A stretch of DNA of 64,000 nucleotides from Streptomyces sp. TLI_171 (GCF_003610255.1 NZ_RAPS01000001.1:3720001-3784000); one strand, 5' to 3'. Positions 40,998 through 49,470 are shown, counted from the stretch's first letter. Translations and numbers: made by a program. Notes: generated by a model from the sequence alone, not told the origin.

Positions 40998-41549
40998 ATG
41001 ACGAACCTCGCGGGGATCGAAGCTGGAGATGCTGCGACCTGGGTAGCAACCGCCGTCAGCATTGTCATGGCGGGTTTCGCGTTGTGGCAGACCCGTCGGC
41101 AAAACAAGGACCAACGGGAGGCGAATCGGCTCCTGCAGGAAGCGGCAGAGCAGTCTCACCTCCAGGCAGAAGCAACGGAGCGCAGGGCCTACGCCGTGGA
41201 GCAGATGCTCGATCGGCTGACGGCCGCTACGGCGTCAGACGTGGCAACGCCCCCTGCGCAGTTCGAGCTTGCGGCCCCGTCTCCGTTGTCGATCGCGTGG
41301 AGCTTGGAGCACCGAGGCAAGCACACCTACGTCCTCCGAAATGAGGGAACGGAGACTGCTACCGGAGTTCGAGTCGATCCTGCGAACTTGCCTCCAACGG
41401 CTATCAATGTTCCTGAGAACGCAGTTGTACGTCCTCAAGAGTCTGTCGACTTCGTCATGGCGAGCACTTTTGGTGGCCTAGTCCCCAACGAGATCTGGGT
41501 AAGTTGGGACGGCCATGAGGAGCCCGTAGCTGTACGGGTTCCTGGATAG
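40998..41549 (+). CDS. Membrane-anchored coiled-coil protein, AICE cargo
   Basis: The 183-aa protein has one N-terminal membrane helix (AATWVATAVSIVMAGFALWQ, about residues 12-31), a ~40-residue coiled coil (NKDQREANRLLQEAAEQSHL) and a C-terminal beta-rich domain (HTYVLRNEGTETATGVRVDP) that looks Ig-like. ATG at 40998; a TATGGT box ends ~6 nt before it, so the transcript may be leaderless. It lies next to attR, a typical cargo slot, and has lower GC than the chromosome. Function unknown. Confidence 0.65.
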   Translation: MTNLAGIEAGDAATWVATAVSIVMAGFALWQTRRQNKDQREANRLLQEAAEQSHLQAEATERRAYAVEQMLDRLTAATASDVATPPAQFELAAPSPLSIAWSLEHRGKHTYVLRNEGTETATGVRVDPANLPPTAINVPENAVVRPQESVDFVMASTFGGLVPNEIWVSWDGHEEPVAVRVPG

Positions 41550-41587
41550 CAAGCGCGGTCGCTGGCCCCGTGACCCGCACAGAGCGT

Positions 41588-41606
41588 GGTCTCAGTTGTG
41601 GTCTCA
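41588..41606. promoter_or_regulatory. Paired GGTCTCA motifs near attR
   Basis: GGTCTCA at 41588-41594 and 41600-41606, 12 bp apart and in the same orientation as the pair beside attL. The pair lies ~97 bp inside the right repeat. Candidate arm-type sites for Int or Xis. Confidence 0.4.
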
Positions 41607-41702
41607 TTCGCCGCGGTTCAGCGAGGTACACCAGCACCCAGAAGACACGCTCTCACCTGCGGCCGGAACGCCCGCGACCGTCACTGAACGATGGATCCCA
41701 GA

Positions 41703-41815
41703 CCTCGAAAGCGTGTGTGGGGGCAACTCCACCGTGGGTTCGAATCCCACCGCTACCGCCACTGAGCAGGACAGACGAAGGCCCCCGACTGGAGACAGTC
41801 GGGGGCCTTCGTCGT
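41703..41815. repeat. attR: 113-bp direct repeat (right copy)
   Basis: It is identical to attL. It contains the 3' part of tRNA-Ser from the anticodon arm through CCA plus the terminator, but no 5' half, so it is not a functional tRNA gene. Confidence 0.96.
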
Positions 41816-41886
41816 TCGGGGCCGGCGACAGCCGGACGGGCCGGGGAACCGTCCCCGGGTCGTGCGGAACCTCGCGGTGCGAGGTG

Positions 41887-41921
41887 GGGGCAGCAGCTCC
41901 GGGGGGACGAGCTGCTGCCCC
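41887..41921. terminator. Hairpin in the chromosomal gap after attR
   Basis: GGGGCAGCAGCTC and GAGCTGCTGCCCC (13-bp perfect arms) close a 9-nt loop. The 398-bp stretch 41816-42213 otherwise holds no gene that I can support. Confidence 0.6.
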
Positions 41922-42213
41922 GGGCGGAGGTCCCACAACCGGGGCCGCGTCGGGGGGATGCCGCGGCGCCCGGTCCCACAGCGGGGACCTCCGGTTCGCC
42001 GTACCGGGGATTCCTGCCAGATCCTCGGTACATCAACCATCCTGCCGTGCCGCCGGGGTGGGCACATCCGGAGAAAGCCCCGTCCGCGCGGGACCTTCGT
42101 CCCAGGGGGTGAACGGGGCCCTCACTCCTTGCGCCGTCCGGTGGATAAGCTGCGCGTGGCAGGGCCGTGCGGGGAGAGGGCGGCGGCCCGACTCAGGGAG
42201 GCAGGCCCGTTCG

Positions 42214-42378
42214 ATGGCTCAGGCGAAGAAGGTGGCCATGTGGATCCTGGTCATCTTCGTCATCTACACGATCATCAACTCGCCGGTGCGCGCCGCCGAG
42301 CTGGTGCAGTCCGGCTTCGTCGGCATCTCGGACGCCGCGAAGGCGGTCGGCACTTTCATGACCGGACTGGTGCGCTAG
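42214..42378 (+). CDS. Small single-pass membrane protein, 54 aa
   Basis: MAQAKKVAMW leads into one hydrophobic helix (ILVIFVIYTIINSP, about residues 11-24) and a short amphipathic tail (GISDAAKAVGTFMTGLVR). ATG at 42214 with a GGGAGG-like site upstream. The size and position before the Dabb gene suggest a conserved streptomycete membrane microprotein; function unknown. Confidence 0.7.
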   Translation: MAQAKKVAMWILVIFVIYTIINSPVRAAELVQSGFVGISDAAKAVGTFMTGLVR

Positions 42379-42453
42379 TACCGTGGCGGGGTTCGTCCTT
42401 CGGGGGCGCTCCCCGGCCGGGGCGTGCCCTCCCTCACCGCGAGGAGCGGCATC

Positions 42454-42747
42454 GTGATCCGGCACCTGGTCCTGTTCAAGCTCAACGACGGCGTCAGCAA
42501 GGACGATCCGCGGGCCGTCGCCGGCGCCAAGGCGTTCGAGGAGCTCGGCGCGCTGATCCCCGAGCTGCGCGAGTGGGAGTGCGGCTGGAACTTCACCGAG
42601 CGGGACATCGCGCAGGACTTCGCGATCAACAGCCTGGTCGAGGACCGCGCCGCGCTGGCCGCCTACCTGGGCCACCCGGCCCACCAGTCCGCCGCCGGAC
42701 AGTGGCGCGAGTTCGCCACCTGGGTGATCGCCGACCTGGAGGTCTGA
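42454..42747 (+). CDS. Dabb (stress-responsive A/B barrel) protein
   Basis: The 97-aa protein begins VIRHLVLFKL and has the Dabb dimeric alpha/beta-barrel pattern (LREWECGWNF, ALAAYLGHPAHQSA). GTG at 42454 is supported by GAGGAG 7 bp upstream; the longer frame from 42424 is not needed. Cytoplasmic; the family includes stress proteins and a few cyclases. It ends before a strong terminator. Confidence 0.88.
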   Translation: MIRHLVLFKLNDGVSKDDPRAVAGAKAFEELGALIPELREWECGWNFTERDIAQDFAINSLVEDRAALAAYLGHPAHQSAAGQWREFATWVIADLEV

Positions 42748-42783
42748 CCCCCCGTCACCACCCGTCGCACACGCACGACCCCG

Positions 42784-42816
42784 CGACCCCCGCCCTCCAC
42801 CGGAGCGCGGGGGTCG
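42784..42816 (+). terminator. Hairpin terminator after Dabb gene
   Basis: CGACCCCCGC (42784-42793) pairs with GCGGGGGTCG (42807-42816), 10-bp arms, 13-nt loop. Confidence 0.75.
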
Positions 42817-42951
42817 TAGCACACTCCGCCGAATGCTGGACGGTTCGTCAACACGCCTCCTTCGGGTGCTTGCCCGGCGACAGAACGACTTGTGATGCTA
42901 TGACCGGTTTTGCCGGAAATTTGGCGAGGTGGTTCTCAAGGGAGGGGTGAC

Positions 42952-43806
42952 GTGTCCGTGCGGACGCAGGGCAGTGCGCCGGAGGAGCGGGTCGCGGACC
43001 TGCCGGACCCGGCCGAGCTGGTCGCCCGCCGTGCCGGCGGGCGCGGCGCGGTGGACGTCCGGACGCTCACCAGGGTGCTGTTCGAGCGGCTCGCCGAACT
43101 CCCCCCGGACGCCCCGGAACGGTCCCGGGTCCGCTCGGCGCTGATCGAGATCAACATCCCGCTGGTGCGCTACGCCGCCACCCGGTTCCGCAGCCGCAGC
43201 GAACCGATGGAGGACATCGTCCAGGTCGGCACCATCGGCCTGATCAACGCCATCGACCGCTTCGACCCGCACCGCGGCGTCCAGTTCCCCACCTACGCGC
43301 TGCCGACCATCCTCGGCGAGATCAAGCGCTACTTCCGCGACAACGTCCGCACCATGCACGTCCCGCGCCGGCTCCAGGAGCTCTGGGTCCAGGTCAGCGG
43401 CGCCATGGAGGAACTGACGGTCACCCACGGGCGGGCCCCCAAGGTCCCCGAGATCGCCGCCAACCTGCGGATCCCCGAGGAGGACGTGCGGGCCTGCCTG
43501 GACGCCGGGCGGGCCTACAACGCCGCCTCGCTGGAGGCCGCCCAGGAGCACGAGGGCGGGCTCGCGCTGCTCGACCGGCTCGGCTACGAGGACTCCGCCC
43601 TCACCGACGTCGAGCACCGCGACATGGTCCGCCACCTGCTGGTCCAGCTCCCCGAACGGGAGCGGCGGATCATCATGCTGCGGTTCTTCGCCAACCTGAC
43701 CCAGTCGCAGATCTCCACCGAACTCGGCATGTCGCAGATGCACGTCTCCCGGCTGCTGTCGCGCATCCTCACCCGGCTGCGGACCGGGAACTCCTGGGAG
43801 GAGTGA
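42952..43806 (+). CDS. SigB/SigF/SigG-family sigma factor (first of pair)
   Basis: The 284-aa sigma factor has region 2 ([34 protein letters not shown]), region 3 ([20 protein letters not shown]) and region 4 ([30 protein letters not shown]), all typical of stress/differentiation factors of the SigB/SigF group. GTG at 42952 follows GGGAGGGG. A paralogous sigma gene follows 156 bp downstream. The pair corresponds to the sigN-sigF locus of S. coelicolor by layout; which is which is not decided here. Confidence 0.92.
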   Translation: MSVRTQGSAPEERVADLPDPAELVARRAGGRGAVDVRTLTRVLFERLAELPPDAPERSRVRSALIEINIPLVRYAATRFRSRSEPMEDIVQVGTIGLINAIDRFDPHRGVQFPTYALPTILGEIKRYFRDNVRTMHVPRRLQELWVQVSGAMEELTVTHGRAPKVPEIAANLRIPEEDVRACLDAGRAYNAASLEAAQEHEGGLALLDRLGYEDSALTDVEHRDMVRHLLVQLPERERRIIMLRFFANLTQSQISTELGMSQMHVSRLLSRILTRLRTGNSWEE

Positions 43807-43859
43807 GCCGCCCGATCGTTGCCGCGTGTCACCGGGGAGTGACGAGTCGCGACGTTCGG

Positions 43860-43885
43860 GTTTGCCGAGGCCGGTGTGCCGGTAT
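43860..43885 (+). promoter_or_regulatory. Candidate SigB-type promoter of second sigma gene
   Basis: GTTT, 16 bp, CGGTAT fits the streptomycete SigB/SigF-type consensus (GNNT, 14-16, GGGTAY) with one mismatch. It lies 77 bp before the GTG at 43963 and suggests control by a stress sigma of the same group. Confidence 0.4.
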
Positions 43886-43962
43886 TGAGCAGGAAGACAC
43901 GTCGGCCGGGCACCACCGTGCGGTGGTGGCCGCCGAACAGGAAGTCACAAGGGGGTGGGCGC

Positions 43963-44814
43963 GTGTTCACAGAACAGGGCAGTGCGGTCATCGAGTCCGT
44001 CGTCGTACCGATCCCGGCCCAGGCCGGTCCCGCCGAGGCCCCGGACCGGGCCCTCGACACCCGCACGCTGTCCCGGGCACTGTTCCGCAGGCTGGCCGCC
44101 CTCGACGCCGACAGCGAGGAGCACGCCTACGTCCGGGACACCCTGATCGAGCTCAACCTGCCGCTGGTCCGGTACGCCTCCGCGCGCTTCCGCAGCCGCA
44201 ACGAGCCGATGGAGGACATCGTCCAGGTCGGCACCATCGGCCTGATCAAGGCCATCGACCGCTTCGACCCGGACCGCGGCGTCGAGTTCCCGACCTTCGC
44301 CATGCCCACCGTGGTCGGCGAGATCAAGCGCTTCTTCCGGGACACCAGCTGGTCGGTGCGGGTCCCGCGCCGCCTGCAGGAGCTCCGGCTGGCCCTCACC
44401 AAGGCCGGCGACGACCTCTCCCAGCGGCTCGACCGCTCGCCCACCGTCCCCGAGCTGGCCGTCTACCTCGGCGTCTCCGAGGACGACGTGGTCGAGGGCC
44501 TGGCCGTCGGCAACGCGTACACCGCCAGCTCGCTGGACTCCACCCCCGGCGAGGACGAGAGCGGCGACGGCCCGCTCGCCGACCGCCTCGGGTACGAGGA
44601 CCTCGCCCTCGAGGGCGTCGAGTACCGCGAGTCGCTCAAGCCGCTGCTGGCCAAGCTCCCGCCGCGCGAGCGCCGGATCATCATGCTGCGCTTCTTCGGC
44701 AACCTGACGCAGTCCCAGATCGGCGAGGAGATCGGCATCTCCCAGATGCACGTCTCCCGCCTGCTCACCAAGACCCTCGCCCACCTGCGGGAGGGCCTGA
44801 CCGCCGAGGGGTAG
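43963..44814 (+). CDS. SigB/SigF/SigG-family sigma factor (second of pair)
   Basis: The 283-aa paralogue of the preceding protein has region 2 ([18 protein letters not shown]), region 3 (RRLQELRLALTKAGDDLSQR) and region 4 ([34 protein letters not shown]). GTG at 43963 follows AAGGGGG. Strong similarity to the first copy shows tandem duplication. Such factors control sporulation or osmotic/stress genes and are usually held by an anti-sigma kinase, which is not encoded nearby. Confidence 0.92.
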   Translation: MFTEQGSAVIESVVVPIPAQAGPAEAPDRALDTRTLSRALFRRLAALDADSEEHAYVRDTLIELNLPLVRYASARFRSRNEPMEDIVQVGTIGLIKAIDRFDPDRGVEFPTFAMPTVVGEIKRFFRDTSWSVRVPRRLQELRLALTKAGDDLSQRLDRSPTVPELAVYLGVSEDDVVEGLAVGNAYTASSLDSTPGEDESGDGPLADRLGYEDLALEGVEYRESLKPLLAKLPPRERRIIMLRFFGNLTQSQIGEEIGISQMHVSRLLTKTLAHLREGLTAEG

Positions 44815-44817
44815 CGG

Positions 44818-45669
44818 CTACGGGACGGTGCAGGTGGCCCGGAGCCTCGCCAGCTGCTCCCCGGTGAGGCCCAGGCCGTCCTGCCAGAAGTGGTCGAAGC
44901 TCGGCCAGCCGAGGGCGAGCTCCTCGAAGGCCGCGTCCAGGTACACCGCTTCGGCACGGGCCAGCGGCTGCATCAGCGGGTCGACCCGGGCGATCAGCGC
45001 GGCCGAGCGCTCGTTGGTGAGCAGGTAGTCCGCGAGGACGGTCTGCCGGTCGACGCCGAGCGCCGTCAGCAGCAGCGCGGCCGTCCAGCCGGTGCGGTCC
45101 TTGCCCGCCGTGCAGTGGAACAGCACCGGCGCGCCGTCGGCCTCGACGATCAGCCGCAGCACGGCCGCGAACCGGGAACGGGCCACCGCGTCGGTCACGA
45201 ACCAGCGGTACATCGACGTCATCATCGCGGTGCCGCGGCCCTCGCCGAGCACGGCGTGCATCGCCGCCGGGTCGCCGCTGCCCAGAGCCCGCCGCAGCTC
45301 CACGTACAGGTCGAAGTCCGCGGAGAACACCGGCAGGTGGTGCAGGGTCGGGCCGAGCCCGTCCAGCGCCGGGACGGTCAGCGTCGCGGACGCGTCCAGC
45401 GGCAGCTCGGCGGCGGCCAGCCCGGGCACGAGGTCGGCGCCCAGGTGGCGGACCTCGTCCAGGCTGCGCAGGTCGACCACGTGCCGCAGGCCGATCGCAC
45501 CGAGCAGCGCCCGGTCGGCGTCGCCGAGCCGGCTCAGCGCCTCGGTGCGCAGCAGCGCGCCGGTGCGGACGGTGCGGCCGTCCGCGGTGCGGTAGCCGCC
45601 CAGGTCGCGGGCGTTGACGGCAGCGGCCAGGCCGAGGCTGCGGGCGGTCTCGGTGGACGGCGCGGTCAC
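44818..45669 (-). CDS. Tyrosine-protein phosphatase (DSP-like)
   Basis: The 283-aa protein carries the P-loop HCTAGKDRTG (CX5R) near residue 167 and the N-terminal NARDLGGYRTADGRTVR signature of the PtpB/Y_phosphatase3 family. GTG at 45669 is chosen because AGGAGG precedes it. It removes phosphate from phosphotyrosine or phosphoinositides; substrate unknown. Stop is 3 bp from the convergent sigma gene stop. Confidence 0.92.
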   Translation of the reverse strand: MTAPSTETARSLGLAAAVNARDLGGYRTADGRTVRTGALLRTEALSRLGDADRALLGAIGLRHVVDLRSLDEVRHLGADLVPGLAAAELPLDASATLTVPALDGLGPTLHHLPVFSADFDLYVELRRALGSGDPAAMHAVLGEGRGTAMMTSMYRWFVTDAVARSRFAAVLRLIVEADGAPVLFHCTAGKDRTGWTAALLLTALGVDRQTVLADYLLTNERSAALIARVDPLMQPLARAEAVYLDAAFEELALGWPSFDHFWQDGLGLTGEQLARLRATCTVP

Positions 45670-45777
45670 GGTGCCTCCTGGCGGGCCTGGTTGCTCAGTA
45701 CCGGCCAGTGTAGGCACGCCCCGGAGCGGGACCGCCCGGGGTACCCGGTCGGCCCCGCGCGGGCGCACGCCGCGGTA

Positions 45778-45978
45778 CTACTTGACGGCCAGCCAGATCA
45801 CGCCGATCACGACGACCAGGGCCACCACGGCCCCGACGACGATCAGCGGGGTGCGGCTCGACGAGGAGCTGCTGCCGTACGTGGTGACGGTGCCCGGGGC
45901 CTGCGCGGCCGGGGCCTCGTCGACGAACGCCCGGAACATCTGGGTCGACCCGGCGGGGTCGTAGTCGTTGTCAGCCAT
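45778..45978 (-). CDS. Small C-tail-anchored membrane protein, 66 aa
   Basis: The protein has a soluble acidic N-terminus (MADNDYDPAGSTQMFRAFVD), a Ser run and one C-terminal membrane helix (PLIVVGAVVALVVVIGVIWL), so it is anchored by its tail. ATG at 45978. Divergent from the aldo/keto reductase. No family recognised. Confidence 0.7.
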   Translation of the reverse strand: MADNDYDPAGSTQMFRAFVDEAPAAQAPGTVTTYGSSSSSSRTPLIVVGAVVALVVVIGVIWLAVK

Positions 45979-46127
45979 GGAACGGGACTCTAGCCAACCC
46001 GGGCAGCCCGCCGACACCCCGGACCCCACCCCGGACCAGGTCTGCACGCTCCCCTCACCTCGGGTGGCCCGGGCGCGGGCGCCCGGCCCGCGGAATCAAG
46101 CCGGACCCGAACGGGTTGTGCCTCTTC

Positions 46128-47084
46128 ATGACGAACACTGACGCCCCCCGGGTGACCCTCGGCCCCTCAGACCTCGCCGTCTCCCCGCTGTCCCTGGGCG
46201 GCAACGTCTTCGGCTGGACGGCCGACGAGGCGCAGTCCTTCGCGGTGCTGGACGCGTACGCGGCGGCGGGCGGCAACTTCGTCGACACCGCCGACACCTA
46301 CTCCTCCTGGGTGCCCGGCAACTCCGGCGGCGAGTCGGAGACGGTGATCGGCAACTGGCTGCGCAGCCGCGGCAACCGCGAGCAGCTGCTGATCGCCACC
46401 AAGGTCGGCATGGCCCCCGGCCTCGACAACCTGAAGCGGGACACCCTGCGCCGCGGCGTCGAAGCCTCGCTGCGCCGGCTCGGCGTGGAGCGGATCGACC
46501 TGTTCTACACCCACCGGGACGACCTGGACACGCCCGTCGAGGAGATCGTCACCGCGCTGGACGAGCTGGTCCGCGAGGGCAAGGTGCGCGAGGTCGCCGC
46601 CTCCAACATCGGCCCCGAGCGGCTGGCCGCCGCGCTGGAGTTCGCCGCCCGCGAGGGCCTGGCCTCGTACGTGGCGGTGCAGCCGCACTACAACCTGGTC
46701 TCCCGCGACACCTACGAGGGCCCGCTGGCCGACGTGGTGGCCGCGCACGGGCTGTCCGCCGTCCCGTACTACGCGCTCGCCTCCGGCTTCCTGACCGGCA
46801 AGTACCGTCCGGGCGCGGCCGTGGCCAGCGCCCGCGCCCAGGGCGCGGGCCGGCACCTGGACAGCCCGCGCGGGCCCCGGGTGCTGGCGGCGCTCGACGA
46901 GGTGGCGGCGGCGCACGGCGCAGAGGTCGCCGCGGTGGCGCTGGCCTGGCTGGCCGCGCAGCCCACCGTCGCCGCGCCGTTGGCCAGCGCCCGCACCGTG
47001 GAGCAGCTGCCGCCGCTGCTGGCCGCGGCCGCGCTCCGGCTCACCGACGCCGAGCTGAAGCTGCTCGACGCGGCCTCCGCCTGA
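46128..47084 (+). CDS. Aldo/keto reductase
   Basis: The 318-aa reductase shows the AKR barrel with Asp53/Tyr58 of the catalytic tetrad region (GGNFVDTADTYSSW), the Lys in LLIATKVG and the His in DLFYTHRDD, and a C-terminal NADPH-binding region (ALAWLAAQPTVAAPLASART). The start at the ATG 46128 gives MTNTDAPRVTLG. It resembles the general-stress AKR group (YhdN/IolS-like). It reduces aldehydes or ketones with NADPH; substrate unknown. Confidence 0.92.
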   Translation: MTNTDAPRVTLGPSDLAVSPLSLGGNVFGWTADEAQSFAVLDAYAAAGGNFVDTADTYSSWVPGNSGGESETVIGNWLRSRGNREQLLIATKVGMAPGLDNLKRDTLRRGVEASLRRLGVERIDLFYTHRDDLDTPVEEIVTALDELVREGKVREVAASNIGPERLAAALEFAAREGLASYVAVQPHYNLVSRDTYEGPLADVVAAHGLSAVPYYALASGFLTGKYRPGAAVASARAQGAGRHLDSPRGPRVLAALDEVAAAHGAEVAAVALAWLAAQPTVAAPLASARTVEQLPPLLAAAALRLTDAELKLLDAASA

Positions 47085-47124
47085 GCGCTCGACCCCCCGA
47101 CCGCCTGACGGGTCGTCGGACACG

Positions 47125-47166
47125 CCGAAGGCGCCCTCCCCGGCCGGTGCGGGAGGGCGCCTTCGG
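47125..47166. terminator. Bidirectional hairpin terminator
   Basis: Perfect 16-bp arms (47125-47140 and 47151-47166) with a 10-nt loop lie between the convergent AKR and NlpC/P60 genes. Confidence 0.9.
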
Positions 47167-47170
47167 GCCG

Positions 47171-48127
47171 TCAGGCGAGGCGGCCGAAGAAGTCCGGGTA
47201 GTAGCCGCTGCTGAGGCGGGAGACCCGGACGTCCTTGCCGGGCCGGGGGGCTTCCACGTACGTCCCGTCGCCCAGGTAGACGGCCACGTGGTGGATGCCG
47301 GAGACCCGGCCGTTGCTGGACCAGAAGACCAGGTCGCCGCGCCGGAGCTGGTTCGAGCCGATCGGCGTGGCGGCCCGGTACTGGTCGTCGGCGACCCGCG
47401 GGGCGGCGATCCCGGCCCGGCGGAACGCCTGCTGGACCAGGCCCGAGCAGTCGAAGCCGTCCGGCCCGTTGCCGCCCCACACGTAGGGCTTGCCGACCTG
47501 CGCCAGCGCGTAGGACACCGCCGCCTCGACGCCGTCCGCCGCCGGGGCGGAGGACTGCTGCTGGGCGGACTGCGGGGCCTGGCCTCCGTCACCGGTGCGG
47601 GAGACGTAGACGTCGTAGTGGCTGGTGTAGCGCCACTCGCCGGCCGCGTTCCGAAACCAGTAGACCTTGCCGTCCCAGCCCTGCCGGAGCCCTCCGGAGG
47701 ACTGCGACTGCTGCGCCGGCTGCTGGGGCTGCGCGGCCTTCGCGCCGCCGGTGCGGTCGAGGTAGACGTTGTACCACTTGGTGTAACGCCACTCGCCGGC
47801 CGCGTTCTTGAACCAGTACACCTTGCCGTCCCAGCCCGGGCCGGACGGCGCGGGCATCGCGTGCGCGGAGGTCGCGCCGAGCCCGAGCCCGACGATCCCC
47901 GCACCCGCCAGCACCGTGGCGGCCAGACAGGTCGAACGCACGGCGCGGTGTATTCGGCCGGCCCGCTCGGCCGCGCCGGAACCGCCGGTGCGCGGCGCCG
48001 GCCGGGTGCACTGCAGGCACCGGCAGGCTGACGCACCGTCGGATTCGGCGAAGCCCAGCAGGGGCGCGTCGGACCAGTCCGGCAGATCGGCGGGGTCGGT
48101 GGATATCGAGGCGAGCGCGGTCGTCAC
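47171..48127 (-). CDS. Secreted NlpC/P60 (C40) endopeptidase
   Basis: The 318-aa protein has an unusually long cytoplasmic leader (~65 residues with a CRCLQC cluster at 35-40), a signal or membrane helix (AATVLAGAGIVGLGLGATSA, about 69-88), two copies of a ~30-residue aromatic repeat (GWDGKVYWFKNAAGEWRYT at 98 and 150), and an NlpC/P60 domain with Cys227 (DGFDCSGLV) and His279/280 (IHHVAVYLG). It should cleave peptidoglycan stem peptides; the repeats may bind wall. GTG at 48127 overlaps the SPFH gene stop (GTGA), so the two are cotranslated. Confidence 0.9.
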   Translation of the reverse strand: MTTALASISTDPADLPDWSDAPLLGFAESDGASACRCLQCTRPAPRTGGSGAAERAGRIHRAVRSTCLAATVLAGAGIVGLGLGATSAHAMPAPSGPGWDGKVYWFKNAAGEWRYTKWYNVYLDRTGGAKAAQPQQPAQQSQSSGGLRQGWDGKVYWFRNAAGEWRYTSHYDVYVSRTGDGGQAPQSAQQQSSAPAADGVEAAVSYALAQVGKPYVWGGNGPDGFDCSGLVQQAFRRAGIAAPRVADDQYRAATPIGSNQLRRGDLVFWSSNGRVSGIHHVAVYLGDGTYVEAPRPGKDVRVSRLSSGYYPDFFGRLA

Positions 48128-49470
48128 GCGGGCTTCCCTTCCTTGCGGTTCGGGCGGGCGGCCGGGGCGGGCACCGCGGCGGTGACCCCGGCCGGGGCGA
48201 CGAACGCGACCAGCAGCTGCTCCATCAGGGCGCTGCGCGCGCTGTCGTCCAACTCGTGGGCGGTGGCCCGCTCCAGGCGGCGCACCGCGAGCGCCGCGGC
48301 CTCCACCGCGTCGTCCACCAGGACGGTCCGCAGCCCGGCGTCCAGGTCGGCGAGCCGGCGGCGGCGCATCGACTCGGCGACCTCCGGCGCGTAGTCCAGG
48401 GCCAGCGGCTGCACCGAGTACACCTCGATGCCGGCCGGGGCGGTCTCCGCGGCCAGCGCCCTGGTCAACTCGTCGGCGAACCAGTGGCCGTCGCGGAGCG
48501 CGGGCCCCGGCGCGGAGTTGGAGTCGCACGGCAGGGTGGAGGCGGTTCGGGCCAGCACGGCCTGCACCTGCTCGCGCAGATACGTTTCGTGCTCGGCGAT
48601 GCCGAGCGTCACCCGGGCGGTGTCCTTCACCCGCCACACGATCAGCAGCCGCACCAGCAGCGGCGTCCCGGCCCGGTCGGTGACCTGCACCGGCTCGCTG
48701 CGCCAGTGCCGCAGCCGGACGTCCACCCGGCGGCGGCGCAGCAGCGGGTTCACCCAGAGCAGCCCCGTGCGGCGCACCGTGCCCCGGTAGCGGCCCCACC
48801 GGGTCAGCACCCGGGTCTCGCCGCCCGGATTGGACAGCAGACCGCCGAGCGCGGCCAGCATGGCCAGGCCGATCGCGCTCACCGAGGCGAGCGTCCGGTC
48901 ACCGACCTCGGCCTGCCCGCTGGCCTTCGCGGCCGCACCGCGCAGGTCGGGGACGCCGGGCAGCTGCGGGATCACCCCGGCCCGGGCCAGCACCAGCACG
49001 ATGCCCGCCGCGCCGAGCAGCAGCGCGAGCAGCGGCAGCCAGCCCGGCAGGGCGAACGCCCGGCGCTCGCGCAGCGACTGGTCGGCGCGCGGCGGGCGCC
49101 GGTGCGCGGCGGACGCGTCGACCGGGGCCGAGCGCTCGCCCTTCGCGATGGACGCGCTGAGCGCGCTCAGCGCGCGCAGTCCGCCGCCCCCCGGCTCCGG
49201 GGTGGCCCGCGGCGCGGGCGGGGCGGCGGCCGGGTCGTCCGCGCCGACCGCCACCAGCTCGGTCGGGTCGAGCGCCACGCCCACCACCGGGAGCGGCTGG
49301 GTGGCCGGACCCCGGTCGGGTCCGTCCTCGGCGGACGGGGCGGTCTTGATCAGCGGCTTGCTCACCGCCTTGGCGACCGCCTTGGTCAGTTGGGTCGCAC
49401 CGACGGGAGGTTCCGGAGCGACGGGGGGCCAGGAGTTGGGTCGCGGCGACGAGTCGCGGGTGACGTCCAT
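48124..49470 (-). CDS. SPFH/Band 7 domain membrane protein
   Basis: The 448-aa protein has a ~135-residue disordered N-terminus, two membrane helices (LPLLALLLGAAGIVLVLARA, about 144-163; VSAIGLAMLAALGGLLSNPG, about 196-215) and an SPFH domain (GRYRGTVRRTGLLWVNPLLR, VDVRLRHWRSEPVQVTDRAG) followed by a helical region. SPFH proteins scaffold membrane microdomains and proteases. Here it is coupled by a 4-bp overlap to a secreted NlpC/P60 peptidase, suggesting localisation or control of wall hydrolysis. ATG at 49470. Confidence 0.9.
   Translation of the reverse strand: MDVTRDSSPRPNSWPPVAPEPPVGATQLTKAVAKAVSKPLIKTAPSAEDGPDRGPATQPLPVVGVALDPTELVAVGADDPAAAPPAPRATPEPGGGGLRALSALSASIAKGERSAPVDASAAHRRPPRADQSLRERRAFALPGWLPLLALLLGAAGIVLVLARAGVIPQLPGVPDLRGAAAKASGQAEVGDRTLASVSAIGLAMLAALGGLLSNPGGETRVLTRWGRYRGTVRRTGLLWVNPLLRRRRVDVRLRHWRSEPVQVTDRAGTPLLVRLLIVWRVKDTARVTLGIAEHETYLREQVQAVLARTASTLPCDSNSAPGPALRDGHWFADELTRALAAETAPAGIEVYSVQPLALDYAPEVAESMRRRRLADLDAGLRTVLVDDAVEAAALAVRRLERATAHELDDSARSALMEQLLVAFVAPAGVTAAVPAPAARPNRKEGKPA

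Larger units (their letters stand above)
27936..41815. mobile_element. Integrated actinomycete conjugative element (AICE)
   Basis: A 113-bp perfect direct repeat (27936-28048 and 41703-41815) bounds a unit of 13767 bp inserted in tRNA-Ser(CGA). Inside are a tyrosine integrase, excisionase, prim-pol, replication ATPase, TraB/FtsK translocase, a DUF2637 (SpdB-like) protein, an RRQRL-motif protein, a GntR regulator and a HAD hydrolase, i.e. the set that defines pSAM2-type AICEs, which replicate autonomously and transfer double-stranded DNA through one translocase. All core functions look intact, so it is probably still able to excise. Cargo candidates are the HEPN-like gene at 28131 and the membrane gene at 40998. 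Confidence 0.95.

Noticed and set aside
41703-41792. Second tRNA-Ser gene at the right junction
   Set aside because: Only the part from the anticodon arm onward is present; the 5' half is missing, so it is attR, not a gene.
27936-41815. Prophage
   Set aside because: No capsid, tail, terminase or lysis genes; the rep-tra-spd gene set is that of an AICE.
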